Origin: CBDCGV01 sp965216955
GTDB taxonomy: Bacteria; Bacteroidota; Bacteroidia; Chitinophagales; JADIYW01
Direction: 5' to 3'
Assembly: GCA_965216955.1 (NCBI GenBank)
Contig: CBDCGV010000018.1
Location: 434,001-498,000 of the forward strand
DNA: 64,000 nt
Every line of letters starts with the position of its first letter. Positions within the stretch are counted from its first letter, which is position 1. Shown here one piece after another: positions 26,682-34,850 of this stretch. The notes under the pieces were generated by a model, which had not been told where the DNA came from, did not search any database, and saw only the letters and a list, made by a program, of their open reading frames with translations. The translations under genes were made by a program, and so were the position numbers.

Positions 26682-27167
26682 ATGCAAGCATCAACCAAAT
26701 GGCGAAGATTAAATGGACAACAAATTCTATCTCCTATTAAGGAGGTTATTGAAAAAGCTATTAAAAGAGAGATTGCCAAGGGGTATAAGCTTAAAGTTTG
26801 CATTGGTACAGATTCTCAAGTTTATGGTGCTCGAGTGGAATATGCCACGGTAATAGTCATTCTGAGGGAAGGTCGAGGTGGCTTTATGTTTATCAGTAAT
26901 AAAAAGGAAGCCAAGCGTAACATTAGTATTAAAGAGCGTATGCTTAATGAAGTAGCGATGTCCATTGACATCGCTTATAAGCTTTGTGACTTATTTGATA
27001 AATATGACATCGATCTAGAGGTTCATGCAGACATCAATACCAATCCACAGTTTAAATCTCATCCTGCTCTAAGTGAAGCAATGGGCTATATTTTAAGTAT
27101 GGGTTTTGTATTTAAAGCAAAACCAGACGCCTTTGCCAGTAGCAGTTGTGCCAATAAAATGGTCTAA
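26682..27167 (+). CDS. YkuK-like RNase H-fold protein (DUF458)
   Basis: A 161-residue protein of the DUF458/YkuK family, predicted RNase H-like fold. The first acidic site residue lies in CIGTDSQVYGARVEY, and later conserved parts are LNEVAMSIDIAYKL, DLEVHADINTNPQFKS and MGYILSMGFVFKAKPDAFAS. Other members are about 160-170 residues, so it is full length. Nuclease activity is predicted from fold only. It is a single gene, convergent with engB. Confidence 0.88.
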   Translation: MQASTKWRRLNGQQILSPIKEVIEKAIKREIAKGYKLKVCIGTDSQVYGARVEYATVIVILREGRGGFMFISNKKEAKRNISIKERMLNEVAMSIDIAYKLCDLFDKYDIDLEVHADINTNPQFKSHPALSEAMGYILSMGFVFKAKPDAFASSSCANKMV

Positions 27168-27189
27168 CCACACTATAAATTAGAAAGCT

Positions 27190-27789
27190 CTACATCGATT
27201 CATTTACTATTGATTCAATATAATTCAACACATCGTCTCTACCTAATTTATTATGGGCACTTGTCAAAAAGATTGGAGGTAGAGTTGCCCATTGTTTTTT
27301 GAGTTCCGCTTTAAAAGCCATTGTATTTTTTCGAGCTAAATTACTCTTTACTTTATCTGCCTTAGTAAAAATAATAGAGAACGGCACCTCCTTTGCCCCC
27401 ATCCAATTGGCAAATTCCAAATCAATTTTTTGTGGTGGGATTCTAGTATCTACCAATAAAAAAGCCGTTTGCAATTGCTTTCGATCCGCTAAATATGATT
27501 TAATCCTATTATTAAAGGCTGCTCTTTCTTTTTTAGAGACTCTAGCATAACCATAGCCCGGCAAATCAACCAAAAACCACTGTGCATTCACTTTAAAAAA
27601 ATTAATGTGTCTCGTTTTCCCAGGTGTATGAGAAACCCGTGCTATGCTTTTCTTGTTTAAAAGCATATTGATTAAACTAGATTTTCCAACATTTGACCTG
27701 CCAATAAAAGCAAACTCATGAAAATCTTCATTAGGGCATTGGCTCAACTTAGTAAAGCTACCGGTAAAACTGACTTCTTTAACAATCAC
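27190..27789 (-). CDS. engB: ribosome biogenesis GTPase YihA/YsxC/EngB
   Basis: A 199-residue circularly ordered small GTPase needed for late 50S subunit assembly. All G motifs are visible: G1 GRSNVGKS (30-37), G2 region VSHTPGKTRHINF, G3 DLPGYGYA, G4 TKADK and G5 TSAH. The start is GTG at 27789; the next in-frame ATG is well inside the GTPase domain. Monocistronic, with its stop 22 bp from the convergent YkuK-like gene. Confidence 0.95.
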   Translation of the reverse strand: MIVKEVSFTGSFTKLSQCPNEDFHEFAFIGRSNVGKSSLINMLLNKKSIARVSHTPGKTRHINFFKVNAQWFLVDLPGYGYARVSKKERAAFNNRIKSYLADRKQLQTAFLLVDTRIPPQKIDLEFANWMGAKEVPFSIIFTKADKVKSNLARKNTMAFKAELKKQWATLPPIFLTSAHNKLGRDDVLNYIESIVNESM

Positions 27790-27844
27790 AGTAAATTTGA
27801 TCTTTGTTTAAACCTAAAAGTAAGATAAAAGTAAATTAAGCTTT

Positions 27845-27852
27845 TAACTTTG
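27845..27852 (+). promoter_or_regulatory. -7 box of the ubiE-porT promoter
   Basis: TAACTTTG is a perfect TAnnTTTG box 10 bp before the ubiE ATG at 27863. The 5' leader would be very short. No TTG at standard -33 spacing. Confidence 0.5.
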
Positions 27853-27862
27853 AAGCAGTTTT

Positions 27863-28594
27863 ATGGGAAACCACGACAAAATAGTACCCTACGATAATGG
27901 GCAGGATAAAAAAAATCAGGTGGCTAATATGTTTAATAACATAGCACATAGCTATGATTTTTTGAATCATTTCTTTTCTGTTGGTATTGATAAGATATGG
28001 AGAAAAAAAGTGGTAAAAATTGCATCACAAAATGCTCCAAATAGAATTTTAGATGTTGCTACCGGAACCGGTGATTTAGCTATCGCACTATCTAAAACAG
28101 GTGCCTCAGAAATTCAAGGTATTGATATTTCAAGTAGGATGCTAGAAATCGGGAGAAAAAAGGTTGACAAAGCAGGACTTACCCAACAAATTGTATTAAA
28201 TGAAGGTGATGGGGAACAAATTGCATTTGACACAGATTATTTTGACTTAGTAACTGCCTCATTTGGTGTTAGAAACTTTGAAAATCTAGAGAAAGGGTTG
28301 TTAGAATTTAGGCGAGTGTTGACAAATAATGGACAATTGTTAATACTCGAGTTCTCTAAACCTAATAATTGGCTTTTTAGAAAGTTATACTATTTCTATT
28401 TTTGCAACGTTTTACCTTTCGTAGGAAAATTAGTCTCTAAAGACAAAAGTGCATACCATTATTTGCCTGAGTCAGTAAAGGCGTTTCCCGATGGAAAATC
28501 TTTTATACAAATTTTAGAAAAAACAGGTTTTAGAAATATTGAATGCATCCCGTTAACTTTTGGAATAAGCTCAATTTATTTAGCAAGAAAATAG
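27863..28594 (+). CDS. ubiE: demethylmenaquinone methyltransferase
   Basis: A 243-residue SAM methyltransferase making menaquinone from demethylmenaquinone, the respiratory quinone of Bacteroidota. Signature segments are MFNNIAHSYDFLNHFFSVGID near the N-terminus, ILDVATGTGDLAIAL (SAM motif I), GIDISSRMLEIG, DLVTASFGVRNFEN and YYFYFCNVLPFVGKLVSKD. In a quinone-type organism like this the product is often called MenG/UbiE. The 3' end overlaps the following PorT-like gene by 52 bp in another frame, so the pair is co-transcribed. Confidence 0.95.
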   Translation: MGNHDKIVPYDNGQDKKNQVANMFNNIAHSYDFLNHFFSVGIDKIWRKKVVKIASQNAPNRILDVATGTGDLAIALSKTGASEIQGIDISSRMLEIGRKKVDKAGLTQQIVLNEGDGEQIAFDTDYFDLVTASFGVRNFENLEKGLLEFRRVLTNNGQLLILEFSKPNNWLFRKLYYFYFCNVLPFVGKLVSKDKSAYHYLPESVKAFPDGKSFIQILEKTGFRNIECIPLTFGISSIYLARK

Positions 28595-29274
28595 TCGTTA
28601 TAGTTTCTTTGCTAACTTTTCCTATGATCTGTAGTGCACAGTATCAGGTTATAGAAAATGATATCCGTCTACAGAAAAGAAAGATAAAATTTGGAATTCA
28701 TCTAGGATATACTATTCAAGATTTTAAAATTGTTCGCAGCCAATCTTTTGTTGAAAGTGATAGTATTTTAGCCATCAACACTCCTGCAAGCACTGGCTTT
28801 GGTATTTATATACTTTCAAGCGTTAGATTACATAAGAATTTAGAATTTAGATTCATACCTGGAGTCACCCTAGGGCAAAGGCAACTGGACTTCACCATTG
28901 AAAATGGAACAACAGAAGAGCAAATATTGGAAACCACAACAGTGGAGTTCCCTTTTAATTTAAAGTTTAAGTCTGACCCTATAAAAGACTTCCGATTTCA
29001 TGTGTTTGCTGGGATAAAATACAGTTTAGATTTGGCTTCAAAGTCTCAAAAAAGGAATGAAGAAGATGTTATTAAGCTTGAAAGAAATGACCTTTCCATA
29101 GATTATGGAGTGGGTTTTGAAGTCAATTTCCCCTATTTTATTTTAGCTCCAGAATTTAAAGTCTCGAATGGTCTATTTAATGTTCATGCACCAACAGAAG
29201 GCTTACAAATTAGTAATGCCATAGAAAAACTCTTTAACAGAACCTTTACTATTTCTCTTGTTTTTGAAGGTTAG
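28543..29274 (+). CDS. porT: PorT-like type IX secretion system outer-membrane protein
   Basis: A 243-residue outer-membrane beta-barrel protein. The start at 28543 lies inside ubiE and gives a signal peptide with an unusually long N-region (hydrophobic core IVVIVSLLTFPMICSAQ). No other ATG, GTG or TTG precedes that core in frame. The mature protein alternates short strands (KFGIHLGYTIQDFKI; EFRFIPGVTLGQRQL; IDYGVGFEVNF) and ends with FNRTFTISLVFEG. PorT is needed for T9SS cargo transport, and porT follows ubiE in other Bacteroidota. This placement plus the T9SS cargo genes nearby supports the call over a generic small barrel. Confidence 0.8.
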   Translation: MHPVNFWNKLNLFSKKIVVIVSLLTFPMICSAQYQVIENDIRLQKRKIKFGIHLGYTIQDFKIVRSQSFVESDSILAINTPASTGFGIYILSSVRLHKNLEFRFIPGVTLGQRQLDFTIENGTTEEQILETTTVEFPFNLKFKSDPIKDFRFHVFAGIKYSLDLASKSQKRNEEDVIKLERNDLSIDYGVGFEVNFPYFILAPEFKVSNGLFNVHAPTEGLQISNAIEKLFNRTFTISLVFEG

Positions 29275-29288
29275 TGTAAAGTACTGTC

Positions 29289-30617
29289 CTACCCTCCCAC
29301 TAACATCCCTGCAATAGTTGCTGTAAGAAAACAAGCAATGGTTCCTCCAATTAAAGCCTTAACACCTAAAGCTGCAAGCTCTGATTGTCGACTTGGAGCT
29401 ATGGCTCCTATTCCTCCAATTTGAATTCCAATCGATGCAAAATTAGCAAACCCACAGAGTGCATAGGTGGCTATTATAATAGACTTTTGATTTGTAATTA
29501 CTCCGGTGCCTTTTAATTGTCCTAATGATGCATATGCAAAAAATTCATTCAATATTGTCTTCTCGCCCAGTAGCTGTCCTACTGCTACTATATCTTCTTT
29601 AGCTACACCAATTAACCATGCAATAGGTGAAAAGACCAATCCAAGTATATACTGAAGTGTAAATCCTTTATACATGCCATTTGTTCTTTCTGCAATGATC
29701 TCATTGAGCCCCGTCCACACCCCTATCTTTTCTTGTAGAAAGTAATTAAACATAAACATAAAAGCGGTAAAAACTAATAACATAGCACCTACGTTTACTG
29801 CTAATCTTAAACCATCTTTAGTACCATTGCTAATAGCATCCAGCACGTTAGAACCTACTTTATCTCGAGGCACCCTTAAATCTTTGTCTAATGCGTCTTT
29901 ATTCGTCTCCGGAAACAGCATTTTAGCTACCAATAATGCTGCAGGCGCTGACATTATAGATGCCGTTAACAAATGAGTTGCAAACTCTTGTTGAGAGGCT
30001 TCATCACTACCTCCTAAAAAACCAATATAAGCTGCCAAGACTCCCCCGGCAATGGTAGCCATTCCTCCAGTCATCAAAGTCATTAGCTCCGACTTAGACA
30101 TTTTGTCTAAGTAAGGTTTTACGACTAATGGTGCTTCTGTTTGACCAATGAATATATTTGCTGCTGCCGCCAAGGACTCTGCGCCCGTTAAACGCATCGC
30201 TCTCTTCATTACCCAGGCAATTCCATAAATAACCAATTGCAAGAAGCCTATATAATACAGAAAGGAGCTCAATGCCGAAAAGAAAATAATCGTGGGTAAA
30301 ACTTTAAATGCAAAGATATATCCTACGGTAAAAACCTCACTTGTTACTCCATCATAAAGCTGAGTAACATCAGGCCACTTACCAATAACGAATTCAGCAC
30401 CAGCATCAGAAAATTTTAATATATCAACAAAGAATTTACTTATACCATCAAAAACACTTCTTGCAAAAGGAACTTTCAATACTAATAATGCAAATATGAT
30501 TTGTAACCCTAAACCAATAATTACTAATCGCCAGTCAATTTTTTTCCTGTTGTTACTAAATAAGAATGCGATTAATAACAAACCTAAGATTCCAATAATA
30601 CCACGTATAATATCCAT
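29289..30617 (-). CDS. concentrative nucleoside transporter (NupC/CNT family)
   Basis: A 442-residue inner-membrane transporter importing nucleosides with Na+ or H+. Conserved CNT segments are VFTVGYIFAFKVLPTIIFFSALSS, GQTEAPLVVKPYL (the substrate-binding GxTEAP motif), MTGGMATIAGGVLAAY and the C-terminal ALCGFANFASIGIQIGGIGAIAP. It has about 8-10 hydrophobic helices and the usual length. It begins 4 bp after the LptG-like gene, making tgt-lptG-transporter one operon. Import of a queuosine precursor has no sequence support; it is only a neighbourhood idea. Confidence 0.92.
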   Translation of the reverse strand: MDIIRGIIGILGLLLIAFLFSNNRKKIDWRLVIIGLGLQIIFALLVLKVPFARSVFDGISKFFVDILKFSDAGAEFVIGKWPDVTQLYDGVTSEVFTVGYIFAFKVLPTIIFFSALSSFLYYIGFLQLVIYGIAWVMKRAMRLTGAESLAAAANIFIGQTEAPLVVKPYLDKMSKSELMTLMTGGMATIAGGVLAAYIGFLGGSDEASQQEFATHLLTASIMSAPAALLVAKMLFPETNKDALDKDLRVPRDKVGSNVLDAISNGTKDGLRLAVNVGAMLLVFTAFMFMFNYFLQEKIGVWTGLNEIIAERTNGMYKGFTLQYILGLVFSPIAWLIGVAKEDIVAVGQLLGEKTILNEFFAYASLGQLKGTGVITNQKSIIIATYALCGFANFASIGIQIGGIGAIAPSRQSELAALGVKALIGGTIACFLTATIAGMLVGG

Positions 30618-30621
30618 AAAA

Positions 30622-31701
30622 CTATTTGGGCGCCCTAAAAATAAGGAAGATACTCACTATTCCGAAAATAATATTGGGAATCCAACTACCCAATATCGGG
30701 TCTAAGCTTCCTTTAGTAGAAAATACTGCTGAGAATTGCTGCAGTAACACATATAAACCACTTATTAGGAGCCCAGATACAATGTAAATCCCCATTCCAT
30801 TCCTAACTTTTTTTGTAGTCATTGATACTGCAATCAATGTCAAAATAATTGTTCCAAAAGGTACAGCAGTACGACGATATTTCTCTACCTCATAAAATTC
30901 TACATCTGTTGCTCCTTTTCGCTTTTCTTCAGCAATATAGGCCTCTAGCTCAGGGGTGGTCATCGCTTCTTTATAATCTATTTTCTTTTTAAGGTCTTCA
31001 GGAATGAAACCCAATAATCTATGATCTTTCTTATCCTCAGCAATAATTTCTCGATGACTTTGTTGAAACCGTTCTACCCAATTTTTAATTTCCCAACCAA
31101 TAGAATCTCCACGCCATATTATCTTATCTGCGCTTAGTTTATATTGCAATACTTTATCGTTAATTATTTCCAATGAAAACTTATATCCAATATCATTCCG
31201 CTCGTTATAATTCTGCAAATACAATAGACTATCTTGTCCAATTTGTAAATGTAGATTCCTATCTCTCTTTTTTCTTTTGGTGTAAACATACTCTTGCTCA
31301 AAATCTATCCTTTCCAAATTTGACTTAGGTAATAAATAATGGTTACAATAATAGAATAACCCGGTCAAAAAAATGGCCGCAATCATATACGGAATTAATA
31401 ATCTATAAAAACTAATCCCTCCATTGAGCATACAGGTTATCTCTGTATTATTTGTTAATCTGGAAGTAAAAAAAATGACTGATATAAGCACAAAAATAGG
31501 GCTTAGCAGCAATCCAATCCAAGGAATAAAATGAACATAATAATCTCTAATGATAATCCAAATAGAAAGCCTATGCTCTACAAAATCATCAATCTTTTCA
31601 GTAATATCTATAACAATGGCAATGGCAAGAAAAAGTAGTACCAAATAAAAAAAAGTCCCTAAAAACTTTTTAATAATGTATCGATCAATTGTTTTAAACA
31701 T
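30622..31701 (-). CDS. lptG: LptF/LptG-family LPS export permease
   Basis: A 359-residue permease of the YjgP/YjgQ family, part of the LptB2FG machine that extracts LPS from the inner membrane. Three N-terminal helices (FLGTFFYLVLLFLAIAIVI; FIPWIGLLLSPIFVLISVIFF; LLIPYMIAAIFLTGLFYY) precede a periplasmic beta-jellyroll (about residues 130-260). Three C-terminal helices follow after the RRTAVPFGTIILTLIAV segment. LptF and LptG are hard to separate; LptG is the more likely since the gene is linked to tgt. The ATG follows directly on a copy of the TGAAGTTGTTTAGAC repeat. Confidence 0.88.
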   Translation of the reverse strand: MFKTIDRYIIKKFLGTFFYLVLLFLAIAIVIDITEKIDDFVEHRLSIWIIIRDYYVHFIPWIGLLLSPIFVLISVIFFTSRLTNNTEITCMLNGGISFYRLLIPYMIAAIFLTGLFYYCNHYLLPKSNLERIDFEQEYVYTKRKKRDRNLHLQIGQDSLLYLQNYNERNDIGYKFSLEIINDKVLQYKLSADKIIWRGDSIGWEIKNWVERFQQSHREIIAEDKKDHRLLGFIPEDLKKKIDYKEAMTTPELEAYIAEEKRKGATDVEFYEVEKYRRTAVPFGTIILTLIAVSMTTKKVRNGMGIYIVSGLLISGLYVLLQQFSAVFSTKGSLDPILGSWIPNIIFGIVSIFLIFRAPK

Positions 31702-31721
31702 TGAAGTTGTTTAGACCTTTT
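31702..31721 (-). repeat. inverted partial copy of the dispersed repeat, upstream of lptG
   Basis: TGAAGTTGTTTAGACC followed by a T/A tract fills the gap between the tgt stop and the lptG ATG. It is the inverted partner of the end of repeat copy 2 at 32960-32979, so the tgt gene lies between the arms. Confidence 0.65.
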
Positions 31722-32850
31722 ATAATTTAACTGATACCTTTTTTACCATTTGCTCCTTCCATATACTGAAATCACCTTGAATAAGATGTTTACGTGCCTC
31801 TTTGACCAACCAAAGATAAAATCCTAAATTATGAATAGAAGCTATCTGTGCTCCGAGCATTTCGTTACAAATGAATAAATGTCTCAAATAAGCTTTTGAA
31901 TGTCTTTTACTGGTTGTAACAGGAGCATTTTTGTCAATCGGGCTAAAGTCATTTTTCCACTTTAGGTTTCGAATATTAATAATTCCTTCAGAAGTAAATA
32001 ATTGTCCGTTTCTCGCATTCCTAGTAGGCATGACACAATCAAACATATCTATTCCCAAAGCAATGCATTCTAAAATATTTTCTGGAGTACCGACTCCCAT
32101 TAAGTATCGAGGCTTATCTCTCGGCAAAATTGAATTCACAATGGCAGTGGAAGCGTACATTTCCTCAGCAGGCTCTCCTACTGATAATCCTCCAATTGCA
32201 TTTATATCTCTTTCAAAAGAAGCAATTTTTTCAGCAGAAATTTTCCTTAAATCACTATAGGTACTTCCTTGTACAATAGGTGCAAGCGTTTGTTTATAAC
32301 CATATAGTGCTTCGGTGTTATCAAAACGATCACAACATCTCTTTAACCATCGATGCGTCATGTCTAAAGATTTCTTGGCGTACTCATATTCACAAGGATA
32401 AGGTGTACATTCATCAAAAGCCATTATAATGTCTGCACCTATAACACGTTGTATATCCATTACATTTTCTGGTGTAAACTCATGTTTCGATCCATCTATA
32501 TGAGATCTAAACATCACACCCTTCTCTTTAATTTTTCTGCGTTCACTCAATGAATACACCTGATACCCTCCACTATCTGTTAGCACAGGACCTTGCCAAG
32601 AACTAAATTGATGTATCCCCCCAGCACCTTTGATAACCTCTAATCCTGGTCTTAAATAAAGATGATAAGTGTTGCCCAAAATTATTTGCGCATTAATGAC
32701 TTCCTCTAACTCAGAAAAATGAACTGCTTTTACAGTTGCAGCTGTTCCTACAGGCATAAAAATAGGTGTCTCTATAGATCCATGATCTGTTTCCAAAACA
32801 CCTGCTCTAGCATCGGATTGATGATCTTCTTTTACTAATGTAAATTTCAT
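31720..32850 (-). CDS. tgt: tRNA-guanine transglycosylase (queuine tRNA-ribosyltransferase)
   Basis: A 376-residue TIM-barrel enzyme that exchanges guanine-34 of some tRNAs for preQ1, on the way to queuosine. Catalytic parts are clear: PIFMPVGTAATVKAV, DSGGYQVYSLSERRK (general-acid Asp), ADIIMAFDECTP, GGLSVGEP, MGVGTPENILE and the nucleophile FDCVMPTRNARNG. The normal CxCxxC zinc cysteines in the C-terminal domain are absent: positions around 306-312 read KNAPVTTSKRH. IHNLGFYLW, with the family's zinc His, is kept. It is first in the tgt-lptG-transporter operon. Confidence 0.94.
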   Translation of the reverse strand: MKFTLVKEDHQSDARAGVLETDHGSIETPIFMPVGTAATVKAVHFSELEEVINAQIILGNTYHLYLRPGLEVIKGAGGIHQFSSWQGPVLTDSGGYQVYSLSERRKIKEKGVMFRSHIDGSKHEFTPENVMDIQRVIGADIIMAFDECTPYPCEYEYAKKSLDMTHRWLKRCCDRFDNTEALYGYKQTLAPIVQGSTYSDLRKISAEKIASFERDINAIGGLSVGEPAEEMYASTAIVNSILPRDKPRYLMGVGTPENILECIALGIDMFDCVMPTRNARNGQLFTSEGIINIRNLKWKNDFSPIDKNAPVTTSKRHSKAYLRHLFICNEMLGAQIASIHNLGFYLWLVKEARKHLIQGDFSIWKEQMVKKVSVKL

Positions 32851-32931
32851 TTAAAGCTTCAAGTTTACCTTATTTATTTAATGATTTTCTTTCCTCTACT
32901 TTTTTTGTAGTAAAAAAGTGCCTTAATAGAT

Positions 32932-32979
32932 CACAAAATACTTCTTTTCGCTTTCAAACTAAAAGTCTAAACAACTTCA
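32932..32979 (-). repeat. dispersed intergenic repeat, copy 2
   Basis: 47 of 48 bases match 12279-12326; weaker similarity continues toward about 32905 into an A-tract. It lies in the divergent region between tgt and the GT2 gene, oriented toward tgt as copy 1 is toward the VWA gene. Between the repeat and tgt is a small CTAC/GTAG hairpin with a T-rich loop. Confidence 0.75.
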
Positions 32980-33050
32980 TTAAGATCATTAATTTAGTAC
33001 CTTGTCAGAGGTTAGCTTTCAATCATATTTAAAGATAGTAACATATAAAA

Positions 33051-34172
33051 GTGAATTTAATTGTTTCCACCATATTGATCTATTTTTTAATTGCATCCTT
33101 AATCGTACAACTTTTCTACTATCTATATTTTTTTTCGAGAATTATATTCTATCGTGACAATGTAGACACTAACAAAGAACGGCCTTTTATAAGTGTTGTT
33201 ATATGTGCAAAAAATGAAGAAAAAAATGTCAAAGAAAACTTGCCTTCCATTTTAAACCAGCATTATTCAAACTTCGAAGTAATTGTTGTTAACGATGGTT
33301 CTACAGATAACACTTGGCAAATCCTTGAAATAATGGCTAAGAACTTTAGTCATCTCAAAATTACAAGCTTACATCCTGTAAATAAAAAGTTTACGGGTAA
33401 AAAAGAGGCACTGACAAAAGGGATTGAAATGGCCTCTTACGAGATTATTGTTGTTACTGATGCAGATTGTACTGCTGCCTCAAAAAACTGGTTGAACAAA
33501 ATAGCTAAACAATATCATGCTAATGAAAAAGTAGAAGTAATTTTAGGCTATGGTCCATATATAGAAGAAAAAGGGTGGCTAAATAAGTTTATCAGATATG
33601 AGACCTTAATAACTGCGGTACAATATTTTAGCTATGCTATTGCGGGATTACCTTATATGGGTGTGGGCAGAAATTTATCATATAAAAAGGAATGCTTTCA
33701 GAAAACGGGCATCAATAAACATATGCATATTACCTCAGGAGATGATGATCTACTGATAAAAGATATTGCCCATAAATCAAACACAAGTATCTTGCTAGAT
33801 CAAGAAAGTTTTGTTTATTCCAAAGGAGCATCCACGTTTAGAAATTGGACAAAACAAAAGCTAAGACATTATTCAACCGGCAAATATTATCATCCTCTAA
33901 TAAAACTTTTGTTAGGGCTTTTCATCGCATCTAAACTAATTTTTTATGCAGCGTTATTAGGTTTAACATTTCTTAATGATTTTGGGAAAATCATTTTGGT
34001 GACTTATGCGTTTTATACAGTAGTTACAATGTTAGTCATGCGTCCTATTAGTCAAAAGTTGAAAGTTGAAAACATATGGTTTTTTATTCCCCTTTTGGAT
34101 TTAATGTTTATAATTATTAACTTTAGTTACGGCCTAGCCGCGACTTATAAACATGAGACCCAATGGAAGTAA
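33051..34172 (+). CDS. membrane-anchored GT2 glycosyltransferase
   Basis: A 373-residue family 2 glycosyltransferase. An N-terminal membrane helix (residues of about 5-30) precedes the GT-A domain: FISVVICAKNEEKNV, VIVVNDGSTDNTW, VVTDADCTA (the DxD-like metal site). A SGDDDLLIKDIA segment and two to three C-terminal helices (about 290-365) follow, as in processive or membrane-embedded GT2 enzymes. Acceptor and donor are unknown. The start is GTG at 33051. The stop overlaps the following sigma factor gene by 10 bp, so the two are co-translated. Confidence 0.88.
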   Translation: MNLIVSTILIYFLIASLIVQLFYYLYFFSRIIFYRDNVDTNKERPFISVVICAKNEEKNVKENLPSILNQHYSNFEVIVVNDGSTDNTWQILEIMAKNFSHLKITSLHPVNKKFTGKKEALTKGIEMASYEIIVVTDADCTAASKNWLNKIAKQYHANEKVEVILGYGPYIEEKGWLNKFIRYETLITAVQYFSYAIAGLPYMGVGRNLSYKKECFQKTGINKHMHITSGDDDLLIKDIAHKSNTSILLDQESFVYSKGASTFRNWTKQKLRHYSTGKYYHPLIKLLLGLFIASKLIFYAALLGLTFLNDFGKIILVTYAFYTVVTMLVMRPISQKLKVENIWFFIPLLDLMFIIINFSYGLAATYKHETQWK

Positions 34173-34774
34173 GTAAATTAAACTTGTCTAACAAGGCGAG
34201 AGAGGATTTTATTCTCGTCAAATCTGCGATTGAATCTAACGATCAACACGCCTTTAAGGTACTAATGCAAAAGTACCATGATTCTATTTATTATATGCTT
34301 TTAAAAATGGTTCACAATCGTGAAGATGCTGAAGATCTTACCATTGAATCGTTTGGAAAAGCGTTCAATAAATTAAAATCTTACACCCCTACTTTTGCCT
34401 TTTCAACATGGCTTTTCAAGATCGCATCTAATCATGGTATAGATTTTTTACGTAAGAAACGATTAAATACATTATCCATCGATCAACCTATAGAATCTAA
34501 TTCACTAGAAACTATGGGAGATACTATGCTCTCTAATTCTTTAAATCCCGAAGAAGATATAATCAAATCAGAAAGGGTCTTATTTACACACGATATCGTT
34601 GAATCTATCAACCCTAAATATGCAAAGTTGATTAGGCTAAGGTACTTTGAAGAATTAAGCTACGATGAAATAGCAGAAAAACTAAATATTCCTGTAGGCA
34701 CCGTAAAAGTACAATTACATAGAGCCAAGAACCTTTTAATAAGCATCTTTAAAGATCAGGAATGTAAATATTAG
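34163..34774 (+). CDS. ECF-type RNA polymerase sigma factor
   Basis: A 203-residue sigma-70 family factor with only regions 2 and 4. Region 2 is LMQKYHDSIYYMLLKMVHNREDAEDLTIESFGKAF, with the aromatic melting residues in FAFSTWLFKIASNHGIDFLRKKR. Region 4 is a helix-turn-helix (LSYDEIAEKLNIPVGTVKVQLHRAKNLL). No anti-sigma gene adjoins it; the partner is a glycosyltransferase gene upstream with which it overlaps by 10 bp. The regulon cannot be read from sequence. Confidence 0.93.
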   Translation: MEVSKLNLSNKAREDFILVKSAIESNDQHAFKVLMQKYHDSIYYMLLKMVHNREDAEDLTIESFGKAFNKLKSYTPTFAFSTWLFKIASNHGIDFLRKKRLNTLSIDQPIESNSLETMGDTMLSNSLNPEEDIIKSERVLFTHDIVESINPKYAKLIRLRYFEELSYDEIAEKLNIPVGTVKVQLHRAKNLLISIFKDQECKY

Positions 34775-34850
34775 GTGTATAGAATATCCTTCTTGCAACT
34801 ATTAGTAAACATTTCATTTTATAAAGTCGGGTAATTATCTTGCATGGTTA

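Noticed and set aside
29289..32850. Nucleoside transporter as a queuosine-precursor importer, because it shares an operon with tgt
   Set aside because: The protein has ordinary CNT motifs, and lptG separates it from tgt; operon position alone does not show substrate.
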